From: Sterolibacterium sp.
GTDB lineage: Bacteria; Pseudomonadota; Gammaproteobacteria; Burkholderiales; Rhodocyclaceae
DNA length: 64,000 bases
Reading direction: 5' to 3'
Assembly: GCA_028713555.1 (NCBI GenBank)
Contig: JAQTOA010000012.1
Location: 36,387-100,386 of the forward strand
The notes beneath the pieces were generated by a model that saw nothing but the letters and a program-made list of their open reading frames with translations, was not told where the DNA came from and did not search any database. Numbering within the stretch: the first letter of the stretch is position 1; the number at the start of each line of letters is the position of its first letter. Positions 27,231 to 35,881 of this stretch are shown here, in pieces. Both the position numbers and the translations under genes were made by a program.

Positions 27231-29090
27231 ATGAACACCCCCGTACCCCGCTGGCGGTTTTTTCGCGCCGGCGGCTTTAATCAGGTCTGTCTCGACAGTG
27301 CTGCCGAACTACTGGCCATTGGCGATCTGGACCAGAAACTGTGGGTGGCGCTGTCCTGCCCGATTCGAGGCATTGAGTTCGACGCGCGCACGCTTGAATT
27401 CATCGATAGCGACGACGACGGCCATGTCAGGGCACCGGAACTGATCACCGCCGTAGAATGGGCGGCAGCCCGGCTAACCGATCCCGAGGTGCTGGCAAAG
27501 AGGCTGTCCGGCATACCTCTGCAGACGATACGCGATAACGACGAGGAAGGGGCGCAAATCGCCGCCGCTGCCCGCCTGCTGGCGACGGAACTCGGCAAGG
27601 GAGCAACCGACATCCTGACCGTGGAAGAGGCCAGCGCCGCCCAGGCTCGTCATGTCGCGAGCGCCATGGCGGTCTGGCAAGCCGACGGCGCTGAGGCCTT
27701 GCCACTGGGTCCAGCGACTGAAGCGGCGTATGTCGCCCTGATCGCCGTGGCTGACAAGATAGAGGATTTCTTCCTGCGCTGCCGTCTCGCCGTTTACGAT
27801 GCACGCGCCGGGGAAGCACTCAACACCGCCGAAGAGAGTTTCAAGGCCTTGGCGGCCGGCCAATTGCAGGTTGATGCCGAAGCCATCGCCCAATTACCGC
27901 TGGCGCACGTTGCCGCGCAAGCCGCCCTGCCTTTGGCTGAGGGAATCAATCCCGCCTGGGCCAAGCGTATTGCCATGCTCCATGATACCGCCATCGCACC
28001 GTTACTCGGTAATCATACGACATTAAGCGAAACGGAATGGCAAAGCCTGAAGGAGAAACTGGCCCCTTACACAGCTTGGCTGGCGGCAAAACCGGATCCC
28101 GACAGCACCGGAGCCGGCATGCGCGAGTTGGAAAAGTTGGCGCGCTATGTGCGTGATCTGCTGCCTTTTGCCAATAATTTTGTCGCCTTCCGTGACTTCT
28201 ACACGCACCAAGGCAAGGCCAGCTTTCAGGTAGGCACGCTTTATATCGACGGTCGTTCCTGCGAGTTGTGCGTTTCCGTCAGCGACACGAACAAGCATGC
28301 AGTATTGGCGACCTTGTCGCGCATTTGCCTGCTCTATTGCGATTGCCTTTGCGGCAATGAGAAGATGAGCATTGCCGCCGCCGTCACGGCCGGAGATGCC
28401 GACCAATTGATGGTTGGCCGCAATGGGGTTTTCTATGATCGCCGAGGCCGCGACTGGGATGCCACCATCACCAGGATCGTCGATCATCCGATCAGCCTGC
28501 GCCAAGCTTTCTGGTCGCCATACAAACGGCTGGCGCGTCTGGTGGCAGAGCAGTTGCAGAAGCTGGCGGCCAGCAAGTCCAAGCAGATGGACGACAAGTT
28601 GGCGCAGACAGCCATCGAGTCCGCGAAAAAACCGGCTGGCGCGCCACCACCCGCACCAAAGGATTTCGACGTCGCCAAGTTCGCCGGCATCTTTGCCGCG
28701 ATCGGACTCGCCGTTGGCGCCTTGGGCACAGCGCTGGCATCGGTGCTAAGCGGCCTGTTATCGCTCCATTGGTGGCAAGTGCCGCTGGCCTTGATCGGCC
28801 TGCTGCTGCTGGTCTCCGGTCCGGCCGTGGTGCTGGCCTGGTTCAAGTTGAGAAGCCGAAATCTCGGCCCCATCCTCGATGCTAACAGCTGGGCGATCAA
28901 CGCCCGCGCCTGTATCAATATTCCCTTTGGCACCTCGCTGACGCAACTGGCTCAGCTACCGGTCGATGCCGAGCGCTCGCTGACCGATCCTTACGCAGAG
29001 AAGCGTGGTCCATGGACTTTCTACGCCGGTATTGTTGGCGTCGCTGTTCTGCTGGCGTTCATCTGGTTCGTGCGCGCTACGCTGTCATAA
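27231..29090 (+). CDS. Uncharacterised membrane protein with EF-hand loop
   Basis: A 619-residue protein I do not recognise by function. Residues 59-70 (DSDDDGHVRAPE) form a perfect EF-hand loop with Asp at 1, 3 and 5, Gly at 6, a hydrophobic residue at 8 and Glu at 12, so Ca2+ binding is plausible. The middle is soluble and mostly helical, with a Cys-rich patch near 372-380 (CLLYCDCLCG). A Pro/Ala linker near 465-475 leads to two or three membrane helices at about 485-540 and a last helix near 597-618. Most of the protein therefore faces one side of the inner membrane, with no signal peptide visible. It has its own promoter region and no operon partner. Confidence 0.75.
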   Translation: MNTPVPRWRFFRAGGFNQVCLDSAAELLAIGDLDQKLWVALSCPIRGIEFDARTLEFIDSDDDGHVRAPELITAVEWAAARLTDPEVLAKRLSGIPLQTIRDNDEEGAQIAAAARLLATELGKGATDILTVEEASAAQARHVASAMAVWQADGAEALPLGPATEAAYVALIAVADKIEDFFLRCRLAVYDARAGEALNTAEESFKALAAGQLQVDAEAIAQLPLAHVAAQAALPLAEGINPAWAKRIAMLHDTAIAPLLGNHTTLSETEWQSLKEKLAPYTAWLAAKPDPDSTGAGMRELEKLARYVRDLLPFANNFVAFRDFYTHQGKASFQVGTLYIDGRSCELCVSVSDTNKHAVLATLSRICLLYCDCLCGNEKMSIAAAVTAGDADQLMVGRNGVFYDRRGRDWDATITRIVDHPISLRQAFWSPYKRLARLVAEQLQKLAASKSKQMDDKLAQTAIESAKKPAGAPPPAPKDFDVAKFAGIFAAIGLAVGALGTALASVLSGLLSLHWWQVPLALIGLLLLVSGPAVVLAWFKLRSRNLGPILDANSWAINARACINIPFGTSLTQLAQLPVDAERSLTDPYAEKRGPWTFYAGIVGVAVLLAFIWFVRATLS

Positions 29091-29261
29091 GACAGCTACA
29101 CCGAGAAATCCGGTCAACCTTTCTGATTTTCGCAAGAAGCTCAACTGGCTATCGCAATATCCGATTGCAATGCAATAAAAATTACCTATTACGCGCTTAA
29201 AATAGATTAACTATACAAAGTAACATAATGATATATAACAAATTAAAGATTATTAATAATC

Positions 29262-29280
29262 TTTTGTGCAATGCACAAAA
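29262..29280. promoter_or_regulatory. Palindrome, candidate PhaR operator
   Basis: TTTTGTGCA and TGCACAAAA form nine-base arms around one central base. The core TGC-N3-GCA matches the TGC...GCA type sites reported for the PHA regulator PhaR. It is placed just upstream of the -35 of the phasin promoter. The rest of the 340-base gap before the phasin gene is AT-rich and has no gene that I can see. Confidence 0.55.
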
Positions 29281-29286
29281 AAATAC

Positions 29287-29314
29287 TTGACAATTTAGAA
29301 TTCACCCCTATAAT
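29287..29314 (+). promoter_or_regulatory. Consensus sigma-70 promoter of the phasin gene
   Basis: A perfect TTGACA at 29287-29292 and a perfect TATAAT at 29309-29314 are 16 bases apart. The transcript would carry a leader of about 110 bases before the start codon. A strong promoter fits the high amounts of phasin made on PHA granules. Confidence 0.8.
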
Positions 29315-29431
29315 TCAATTCATGACGCACCGCAACAAATAGCCTCGAAACGGTCTTAAGTCATCACAAGTCAGAGGACAAAGGTCGGGGCGCGTGTTCA
29401 AGATCATTGATTATTTATCGGGAGATACACC

Positions 29432-29995
29432 ATGTTCGCTATACCTGAGCAATTCGCCAGTAGCAACAAGAACAACGCCGAAGCCATCCTGACTCTGTCC
29501 AACACGGCTTTTGCCAGCGTCGAGCGCATCGCTGCCTTGAACCTGAACACAGCACGCACCCTGCTGGAAGACAGTGTCGCTTCCGTTAAGGCCTTGATGG
29601 GTGTGAAGGACATTCAGGGGTTCATCTCCGTGCAATCCGCTCTGGCTCAGCCAGCCGTTGAGAAGGCTGTTGCCTACTCGCGCAGCTTCTACGAAATAGC
29701 GACCCAGACCCAGGAAGAAGTCTCCAAGGTCGTCGAGTCGCAGTTCGCCGAAACCAACAAAAATGTTGCCTCCGCGCTCGATCAGGCGGCCAAGCATGCA
29801 CCCGCCGGTTCCGATGTCGCCGTCGCCGCCGTCAAATCCGCCATTGCCGCCGCCAACTCTGCTTATGACAGCATGACCAAGGCTGCCAGGCAAGTTGTCG
29901 AAATCACGGAAGCCAATGTGGCTGCCGCTACCAACGCTACCGTCAAGGCCGTTGGTTCAGCAAGCAACGTGACGAAGGTTAAAAAAGCCGCCTGA
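29432..29995 (+). CDS. phaP: Phasin, PHA granule-associated protein
   Basis: A 187-residue alanine-rich helical protein with the phasin_2 outline: an N-terminal MFAIPEQFASSNKNNAEAILTLSNTAF segment, then repeated amphipathic helices (GVKDIQGFISVQSALAQPAVEKAV, SRSFYEIATQTQEEVSKVVE). Phasins coat polyhydroxyalkanoate granules and control their number and size. A GGAGA ribosome site stands upstream. It has a strong own promoter, a candidate PhaR operator and a terminator, so it is a single-gene unit. No PHA synthase is in the window. Confidence 0.92.
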   Translation: MFAIPEQFASSNKNNAEAILTLSNTAFASVERIAALNLNTARTLLEDSVASVKALMGVKDIQGFISVQSALAQPAVEKAVAYSRSFYEIATQTQEEVSKVVESQFAETNKNVASALDQAAKHAPAGSDVAVAAVKSAIAAANSAYDSMTKAARQVVEITEANVAAATNATVKAVGSASNVTKVKKAA

Positions 29996-30042
29996 TTTAC
30001 CGATTATCTGTCTCCTCCTCCAGCTATCTACAGCTGGATTCA

Positions 30043-30068
30043 CCCCGGCCATGTGCCGGGGTTTTTTT
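30043..30068 (+). terminator. Rho-independent terminator of phaP
   Basis: CCCCGGC-CATGT-GCCGGGG followed by seven T residues. The T-run reaches the stop codon of hrpA on the opposite strand, so the element also separates the two convergent genes. Confidence 0.92.
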
Positions 30069-33000
30069 ACCGTTGCCACGCCTTTTGCAAGCGTTTTACC
30101 GAGACCGGCGTCGGTGTCCTGAGTTCCTGGGCAAACAGAGCCACGCGTAATTCTTCAAGCAGCCAGCGAAACTCGTCAAGGAACGCATCCGCCACCCCGG
30201 CCTTTTTTCGTGCGGCGCATTCCCGTTCCCAGGGCCTTGCCAACAGTTGCCACTCTGCCATCAAGCGGGCATCCCGTGCCGGGTCGGCGCGCAGCTTGTC
30301 GAGGCGCAACGACGACGCCTTGAGGTAGCGCGGAAAATGCTGCAGGCGCTCGAACGGTGTCGCAAGCAAAAAACCTTTCTCCAGCAAGCCGGCACATTGC
30401 GCCGCTATGTCCGCCGCTGTAGCGGGAAAGCCTTTGGCTACAGCGGCGAGTTTCTTTTGCAATAGCGCATGCTCGCTGAGTATGGCGCCGACCAGCCGCG
30501 CCAGCTCCTGAGCCACCAGATTGAACCGCGGCCGGGCTGCCAGTACGCACGCCTCGAATTCGGCTGCGGTCACCGGCAATGGGATCATCATGCAACTGCG
30601 CTCAAGCGTGGCGGCAATCAGTTGCGAACGTAATTCCTGTTCCCCACCAAGGGGGATAAATTGCATCGCCAAATTGCGCAAAGACAAGTTCGCCGGAAAG
30701 TTTCTGTCGAAAGTCTTGACCTGTTCGCGCAACGCCAGGGCAAACAGGCGACGCAGCCCGGCACGCTGTTTTGCCTCGGCTTTTTCCGGCGTGTCGAAGA
30801 CGCGCAGCGCCACGCTCTCGCCCTCATCCACTAACGCCGGGAAACCCGCCACCACCCGTCCGCCAATAACCACTTCCATCAAGTCGGGCAGATCGCCGAA
30901 AGTCCAGCCGGTCAGCCCGGTCAGTTCGCCGTCGACAGAAGATGCCTCCAGCGTGGCGGCGGCGAAAGCCTGGGCCACGCGTCCACCGTGTTCGGCGCGC
31001 AATTCCGGCAGCGAGCGCGTCATCGCCAGAGTCCCGCCGTGCTCATCGAGCAGGCGAAAATTCATCAGTAGGTGCGGCCGCAATTCGGCGGGGCGAAAGG
31101 CGTCAAGCGGCAACTTCATGGCGAGCCGTTCCTCGACGTAGCGGTTCAATGCTCGCACTAGGGGCTCTTCGTTATCGTGAACTTGGCTCGCGAAGGCGTC
31201 AGCGCAGGCGTCGAGCGGTTGTAAACGATGGCGGTATTTTTGCGGCAATGTCTTCAGCAGCGCCAGCGCCTTTTCCTTGAGCAGTCCAGGCACCAGCCAG
31301 TCGCAGCGGTTGGCGGAAACCTGGTTGAGTGCCGGCAGCGGCAAGGAGAGCGTCACGCCATCGTCGGCAGCCCCCGGATCGTGGTGATAGGCGAGCTTGA
31401 GGCGCTGACCGTGAAATTCCAGGTAATGCGGAAAGGTCTCGGTGGTGATTCCCGCCGCCTCATGGCGCATCAACTGCTCGCGCTCAAGGAACAACAGCTT
31501 CGGTTTGCCGCGCTCCGCCTCCCTGCGCCAGTGTTCAAAGGCCGCAAGCGTGGTAATACCCTCGGGAATCATGACATCATAGAAGGCGTAGATCAACTCA
31601 TCGTCAACCAGCACATCGGGACGTCTTGACTTGTGTTCAAGCGCCTCGATTTCGGCGATCAGCTTGCGGTTGTGCTGGAAAAATTTGGCACGACGGGAAA
31701 AATCCTCATGTACCTCGCACTCCACCAGCGCACCACGAATAAACAGTTCGCGAGCAAGTTTTGCTTCCTCCACCATGTCGCGGCCGAATTGAACACGGCG
31801 TTTGGCATACAGGAGCAGGCCATGCAACGTCGCCCGTTCCCACGCCACCACTTGACCGGCGTTCTTTTCCCAGTGTGGATCATATACATGGCGTTTGATC
31901 AAGTGGGCGCCGACCTGTTCCAGCCACTCCGGCTCGATCTTCGCCACGCAACGCGCGAACAGGCGCGAGGTTTCCATCAGCTCTGCCGCCACAATCCAGC
32001 GGCCGGCCTTCTTCACCAGGCTAGAACCGGGATGAATGTGGAACTTGATACCGCGCGCGCCAAGGTAGTACCCCTCCTCCTCGCTCTTCAGGCCGATGTG
32101 GCCCAAGAGACCGGCCAGTAGCGCCTTGTGGATCGCATCGTAGTTGGCGGGAAGTTGGTTCTCTTGCCAGGAATGTTCGTGACACAGCGTCATCAACTGG
32201 CCATGAATGTCGCGCCACTCGCGCAGGCGAAGCCAGGAGACGAAATTCTGCCGGCACCACAGTCGCTGCTTGGCCGAAGACTCATGCTTCCATACTTCGT
32301 CCGCCGCGTTCCACAGCTTGAGCCATGACAGGAATTCGGATTTATCGTCCTTCCACTTGGCATGCGCTTGGTCGGCGCTGCCGGCCCGTTCCTGCGGACG
32401 CTCGCGGGGATCGGCCACCGACAGCGCGGCGGCGGCGATCAGCACTTCCTTCAATGCGCCCCCATTGCGCGCCGCCAGGATCATGCGACCGATTTTTGGA
32501 TCGAGGGGGAGCTTGGCGAGTTCGTGGCCGACCGGAGTCAACTCCCTGGATTCATCAACTGCTCCCAACTCTCCGAGCAACTGGTACCCGTCGGCGATCA
32601 TGCGCGAGGCTGGCGCTTCCAGGAACGGGAAATCCTCGACATCGCCGAGATGCAGCGCTTTCATGCGCAGGATCACGCCGGCCAGCGAGGAGCGGAGGAT
32701 TTCCGGGTCGGTGTAGGGTGGGCGCTTCTTGAAATCCTCCTCGGCGTACAGGCGGAAACAGATGCCGCTGGCCACCCGTCCGCAACGCCCGGCGCGCTGG
32801 TTTGCGGATGCCTGGGCGACATTCTCGACCTGCAACTGCTCGATCTTGTTGCGATGCGAGTAGCGCTTGATTCTTGCCAGCCCGGTATCCACCACGTAGC
32901 GGATGCCCGGCACGGTCAGCGAAGTCTCGGCGACGTTGGTTGCCAGGATCACGCGCCGCCCCTGGTGCGGCTGGAACGCGCGGCTTTGCTCCTGGGCCGA

Positions 33001-33807
33001 TTGGCGCGCGAACAGCGGCAGCAGCTCGATGCCCGGAGGGTGGTGTTTTCTCAGCGCCTCCGCCGCCTCGCGGATCTCCCGTTCGCCGGGCAGGAACACC
33101 AGCACATCGCCGGGGCCGGCGCGATGCGCCTCGTCCACCGCATCGACGATGGCGTCGTTGATGTCGCGCTCCTTCTCGCCATCGGCGACGGGACGCCAGC
33201 GCATCTCGATCGGGTACAGGCGGCCGGAAACCTCGATCACCGGCGCGTTCGAAAAGTGCCGGGAAAAGCGCTCGGCATCCAGCGTCGCCGAAGTAACGAT
33301 CAGCTTCAGGTCGGGTCGCCGCGGCAGGAGTTGTTTCAGGTAGCCGAGCAGGAAATCGATATTCAAGCTGCGCTCGTGCGCCTCGTCGAGAATGATCGTG
33401 TCGTATTGCCGTAAGCTCGGATCGCCCTGGGTCTCAGCCAGCAGGATGCCGTCGGTCATCAGCTTGATGTGGGTGTCGTTCGAGACGCGGTCGGTGAAGC
33501 GTATCTTGTAGCCGACATAGCGCCCCAGTTCGCTCTTCAGTTCCTGGGCGATGCGTGTGGCGGTAGCGCGGGCAGCGATACGGCGTGGCTGGGTGTGGCC
33601 GATCAGACCGTTGCAGCCGCGGCCGAGCTCGAGGCAGATTTTCGGGATCTGAGTGGTCTTGCCGGAACCGGTCTCGCCGCAGATCACTACTACCTGGTTA
33701 GCGCTGATCTCCTTGGCAATCTCAGTGCGCAGAATATTGACTGGCAGCGTTTCGTCATAAGCGATCGCCGGCCGCGCCGCCATGCGGGCAACGGAATCGA
33801 ACTTCAC
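30067..33807 (-). CDS. hrpA: ATP-dependent RNA helicase HrpA
   Basis: A 1246-residue DEAH-box helicase. Motif I GETGSGKTTQIPK, motif II DEAHERS, SAT motif TSATLDAERF and motif VI QRAGRCGRV are all present in the first 360 residues, and the long C-terminal part with the HA2, OB-fold and DUF3418 regions matches HrpA rather than the shorter HrpB. In enterobacteria HrpA handles stalled ribosomes and mRNA processing. Its start overlaps the crcB stop by four bases. Confidence 0.94.
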   Translation of the reverse strand: MKFDSVARMAARPAIAYDETLPVNILRTEIAKEISANQVVVICGETGSGKTTQIPKICLELGRGCNGLIGHTQPRRIAARATATRIAQELKSELGRYVGYKIRFTDRVSNDTHIKLMTDGILLAETQGDPSLRQYDTIILDEAHERSLNIDFLLGYLKQLLPRRPDLKLIVTSATLDAERFSRHFSNAPVIEVSGRLYPIEMRWRPVADGEKERDINDAIVDAVDEAHRAGPGDVLVFLPGEREIREAAEALRKHHPPGIELLPLFARQSAQEQSRAFQPHQGRRVILATNVAETSLTVPGIRYVVDTGLARIKRYSHRNKIEQLQVENVAQASANQRAGRCGRVASGICFRLYAEEDFKKRPPYTDPEILRSSLAGVILRMKALHLGDVEDFPFLEAPASRMIADGYQLLGELGAVDESRELTPVGHELAKLPLDPKIGRMILAARNGGALKEVLIAAAALSVADPRERPQERAGSADQAHAKWKDDKSEFLSWLKLWNAADEVWKHESSAKQRLWCRQNFVSWLRLREWRDIHGQLMTLCHEHSWQENQLPANYDAIHKALLAGLLGHIGLKSEEEGYYLGARGIKFHIHPGSSLVKKAGRWIVAAELMETSRLFARCVAKIEPEWLEQVGAHLIKRHVYDPHWEKNAGQVVAWERATLHGLLLYAKRRVQFGRDMVEEAKLARELFIRGALVECEVHEDFSRRAKFFQHNRKLIAEIEALEHKSRRPDVLVDDELIYAFYDVMIPEGITTLAAFEHWRREAERGKPKLLFLEREQLMRHEAAGITTETFPHYLEFHGQRLKLAYHHDPGAADDGVTLSLPLPALNQVSANRCDWLVPGLLKEKALALLKTLPQKYRHRLQPLDACADAFASQVHDNEEPLVRALNRYVEERLAMKLPLDAFRPAELRPHLLMNFRLLDEHGGTLAMTRSLPELRAEHGGRVAQAFAAATLEASSVDGELTGLTGWTFGDLPDLMEVVIGGRVVAGFPALVDEGESVALRVFDTPEKAEAKQRAGLRRLFALALREQVKTFDRNFPANLSLRNLAMQFIPLGGEQELRSQLIAATLERSCMMIPLPVTAAEFEACVLAARPRFNLVAQELARLVGAILSEHALLQKKLAAVAKGFPATAADIAAQCAGLLEKGFLLATPFERLQHFPRYLKASSLRLDKLRADPARDARLMAEWQLLARPWERECAARKKAGVADAFLDEFRWLLEELRVALFAQELRTPTPVSVKRLQKAWQR

Positions 33808-34187
33808 CGGTTGATTTGCTGGATAGTGAAGATGCCCAGGCCGGTCATCAGCAGGGAACCAAACAGATGGGCGCTCGCCGCCAGGACGGCCCAGCCGTAC
33901 TGAGCCGTGCGGATCAAGGCCACCACCTCGGCGGAGAAAGTGGAGAAGGTGGTCAGCGCGCCGAGAAAGCCGGTGATGAAAAACAGCCGAAGTTCCGGTG
34001 ACAATTCAACATTGATGTGGAACACCGCCACCGCGGCGCCAACCAGATAGCCGCCCACCAGATTGGCCGTCAGCGTACCCAGCGGCACCGTCTGGAACAG
34101 GGGATTCAACCACAGGCCGAGGCCCCAGCGCAGCCAGGCACCGAGCACGGCGCCGAGGGCAATCGCGAAGGAGGCGGTCCATGTCAT
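33804..34187 (-). CDS. crcB: Fluoride exporter channel CrcB/Fluc
   Basis: A 127-residue four-helix protein, the normal size of a Fluc channel, which works as a dual-topology dimer to release cytoplasmic fluoride. The motifs GAWLRWGLG, GTLTANLVGGYLVG (with the conserved Asn) and GFLGALTTFSTFSAE (phenylalanine box and Na+-binding turn) are present. I set the start at MTWTASFAIA; the upstream extension lacks similarity. It is coupled to hrpA. No fluoride riboswitch is visible before it. Confidence 0.92.
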   Translation of the reverse strand: MTWTASFAIALGAVLGAWLRWGLGLWLNPLFQTVPLGTLTANLVGGYLVGAAVAVFHINVELSPELRLFFITGFLGALTTFSTFSAEVVALIRTAQYGWAVLAASAHLFGSLLMTGLGIFTIQQINR

Positions 34188-34194
34188 GGACGCA

Positions 34195-34414
34195 ATTTTA
34201 CGCCGAACCGGCACTGTCGCGCTCCAACTCGTCGATGGTAAATTCGCCGACCTGCGCATCTTGCCTGCCAACCGGCTGGAAGCGCTCAAGGGTTCGCGCC
34301 ATGGCCAGCACAGCACCCGGCATCAACGACCAATGGCGTATCTGCTTCACCTGGAGCACAAACGACGCAGCAGCGGTTAAAATTTTCGGGGTCTTTGTGA
34401 AAGAGTGTGGGTAA
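34195..34414 (+). pseudogene. HigB-type toxin remnant (truncated, frameshifted)
   Basis: Two reading frames together spell the C-terminal half of a HigB/RelE-fold toxin. The first part is LQLVDGKFADLRILPANRLEALKGSR and after a one-base shift near 34320 the frame continues as INDQWRICFTWSTNDAAAV. The usual N-terminal 45 or so residues are absent and no HigA antitoxin follows. It is a dead fragment in the scar region after crcB. Confidence 0.7.
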
Positions 34415-34427
34415 ATTTGCATGCTAT

Positions 34428-34640
34428 TTAGATTTTCTGGGGCATGGATGTGAGAATTTTCAGCCGCAGGTACTCCTCGTCCCGTAGACCATATGCACGG
34501 CGCTGGATGACGCGGATTTTGTTGTTGAGTCCTTCGACAAAGCCGAGCGAGACTTTGTTCTCGGATCGGCAATAAGCGGCGACACCATCCCAATGACGCT
34601 CGATCATCTCGGCAAACTTCTCGAAAGGTTTCAAACGTTT
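34428..34640 (-). pseudogene. ISL3-family transposase, C-terminal remnant
   Basis: About 70 residues match the end of ISL3-type DDE transposases (GVAAYCRSENKVSLGFVEGL, NNKIRVIQRRAYGLRDEEYL). The catalytic core and the N-terminal zinc finger are missing. The coding match stops at about 34640, where the restriction-subunit fragment on the same strand ends, which marks a deletion junction. No terminal inverted repeats were identified. Confidence 0.75.
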
Positions 34641-35044
34641 CCGAAGCCTTGCTCGATGGCCTGCTTGAATTCCGTGTCGGAAATGACGTCGCGCTTGCAC
34701 TCGATGACACCGAAGTGGCGCGTCTGTTGTTTATCGTGAAAGACCACCAAGTCCGCCCGATCAGTTGGGGTACGGTCAGGAACCGTGACTTCCACGCCGA
34801 TACAGTCGGCCGCATAGCCATAGCGATAGACCAACTCAGCGTAGTAAGCGGCGCGTACCCGCTCCTCGGGGGCGCTCCACTTTGCTGCATGATTGACCGC
34901 GACGTAGCGAACTTTTTCGGTTTTGCCGGATTGGATAAGCTGCAAAATGCCTTCTGCGAAAGCCTTTTGCAGGTAATCTGGTTCGGAATTCTTCACCTTA
35001 TGGTTTCTCCCTTGTTGTTCTAGCTGCGCATGCATTGACGGCAC
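34631..35044 (-). pseudogene. Type I restriction subunit N-terminal fragment
   Basis: The 137 residues look like the HSDR_N_2 type nuclease fold that begins restriction or methylase-associated proteins: VRYVAVNHAAKWSAPEERVR, RYGYAADCIGVEVTVPDRTP, then RADLVVFHDK and GVIECKRDVISDTEF, with the D...E-K motif of PD-(D/E)XK nucleases. The reading frame runs into the transposase remnant and stops after GFGNV, so the rest of the protein is lost. It starts with GTG one base after the vapC stop. Confidence 0.6.
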
Positions 35045-35464
35045 TCACGCCTCCGGCGTAGCAACTTTCGGCACCAGCTTCAACCGTTTCGCCCGGCGTA
35101 CAAAGCCGCGATCATCAAATGTGGCGAACTGGCTGCATGCCGCGCTGCACACCCAATGCAACGCATCGGCGAAGTCCAAGCCTTGCCGATGGAGATCGAT
35201 GGCGTCTTTCACTGCCTCCCAGCGCTCCACCGTTACATGGGGCATACCAAGCAGGTGCTCGATGGCTTGGCAAAAAGTATCCGGCGCCACTTCGTAGAAA
35301 CCGCGCATGACCCACTCGAATTCGAGGATCACCGTTAGCGGCACGAAGACGGCCGGGGATTCGAGCATCACGCGCCGGGCGCGGGGGCGCTGGCGCTTGG
35401 CCTCCGCGTCGTCGCTGTCATCGCAATAAAAGCGGGCCAGGATGTTGGTATCGACGGCAATCAT
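35045..35464 (-). CDS. VapC-like PIN-domain toxin
   Basis: A 139-residue PIN domain with the expected acidic residues: Asp5 in MIAVDTNILARF, Glu in VPLTVILEFEWVM, Asp in LDFADALHW and Asp-Asp in FATFDDRGF. These coordinate Mg2+ for RNA cleavage. Its start overlaps the antitoxin gene by four bases, the standard order and coupling for a VapBC pair. It seems intact and functional, unlike the neighbouring fragments. Confidence 0.88.
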   Translation of the reverse strand: MIAVDTNILARFYCDDSDDAEAKRQRPRARRVMLESPAVFVPLTVILEFEWVMRGFYEVAPDTFCQAIEHLLGMPHVTVERWEAVKDAIDLHRQGLDFADALHWVCSAACSQFATFDDRGFVRRAKRLKLVPKVATPEA

Positions 35465-35724
35465 GCTGCCCGGCCTTTTTTGATCTTGAGCAGGCTGGCG
35501 GGGTCGAACTCCGTCAGGCTACGCGGTTTACCCCTTGGCTTGAGTTTGACCAGGCCATAGCCGGCCGCTGGATCGGATGGTGTTACACGCCGCCGCACTA
35601 TCAAGCGGATCGTGCCACCCTCGTCGACGAACTCGACCTGGGTGCCAGGCGTGAGGCCGTGCCTGGCCCTAATTTCAGCGGGAATGACGACCTGGCCTTT
35701 CTCGGTTAGTGTGGCGGCAGGCAT
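35461..35724 (-). CDS. AbrB/VapB-type antitoxin
   Basis: An 87-residue protein with an N-terminal AbrB (SpoVT) swapped-hairpin DNA-binding domain (TLTEKGQVVIPAEIRARHGL) and a C-terminal flexible tail (TEFDPASLLKIKKG) that should block the toxin. It is the first gene of the pair. A small inverted repeat upstream at 35767-35779 may be its operator, so the complex would repress itself. Confidence 0.88.
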   Translation of the reverse strand: MPAATLTEKGQVVIPAEIRARHGLTPGTQVEFVDEGGTIRLIVRRRVTPSDPAAGYGLVKLKPRGKPRSLTEFDPASLLKIKKGRAA

Positions 35725-35766
35725 GGCTTGGCTCCTAGGCGTGAAAACATTTGCAGCATAGCATAT

Positions 35767-35779
35767 CTTACTTGGTAAG
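35767..35779. promoter_or_regulatory. Inverted repeat, candidate vapBC operator
   Basis: CTTAC-TTG-GTAAG, five-base arms. It lies about 45 bases upstream of the antitoxin start, in the AT-rich promoter region on the minus strand where TAAGAT could be a -10. Auto-repression by the VapBC complex is typical; the exact site is inferred. Confidence 0.4.
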
Positions 35780-35881
35780 CTACATTCGTTGACAAGTTAC
35801 CCCGCTCACCGGCGTATGCGCGCCCGCGAAGGCCGCTCAACCCGGTAGAATACGCGCGTTGCATCATCGATCGTATCCGTC

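Noticed and set aside
32362..33414. 350-codon plus-strand frame inside hrpA
   Set aside because: It is antisense to the helicase motifs and has no start context or motif support.
34188..34260. Fluoride riboswitch before crcB
   Set aside because: I could not find the conserved motif series; the upstream sequence is the HigB remnant on the other strand.
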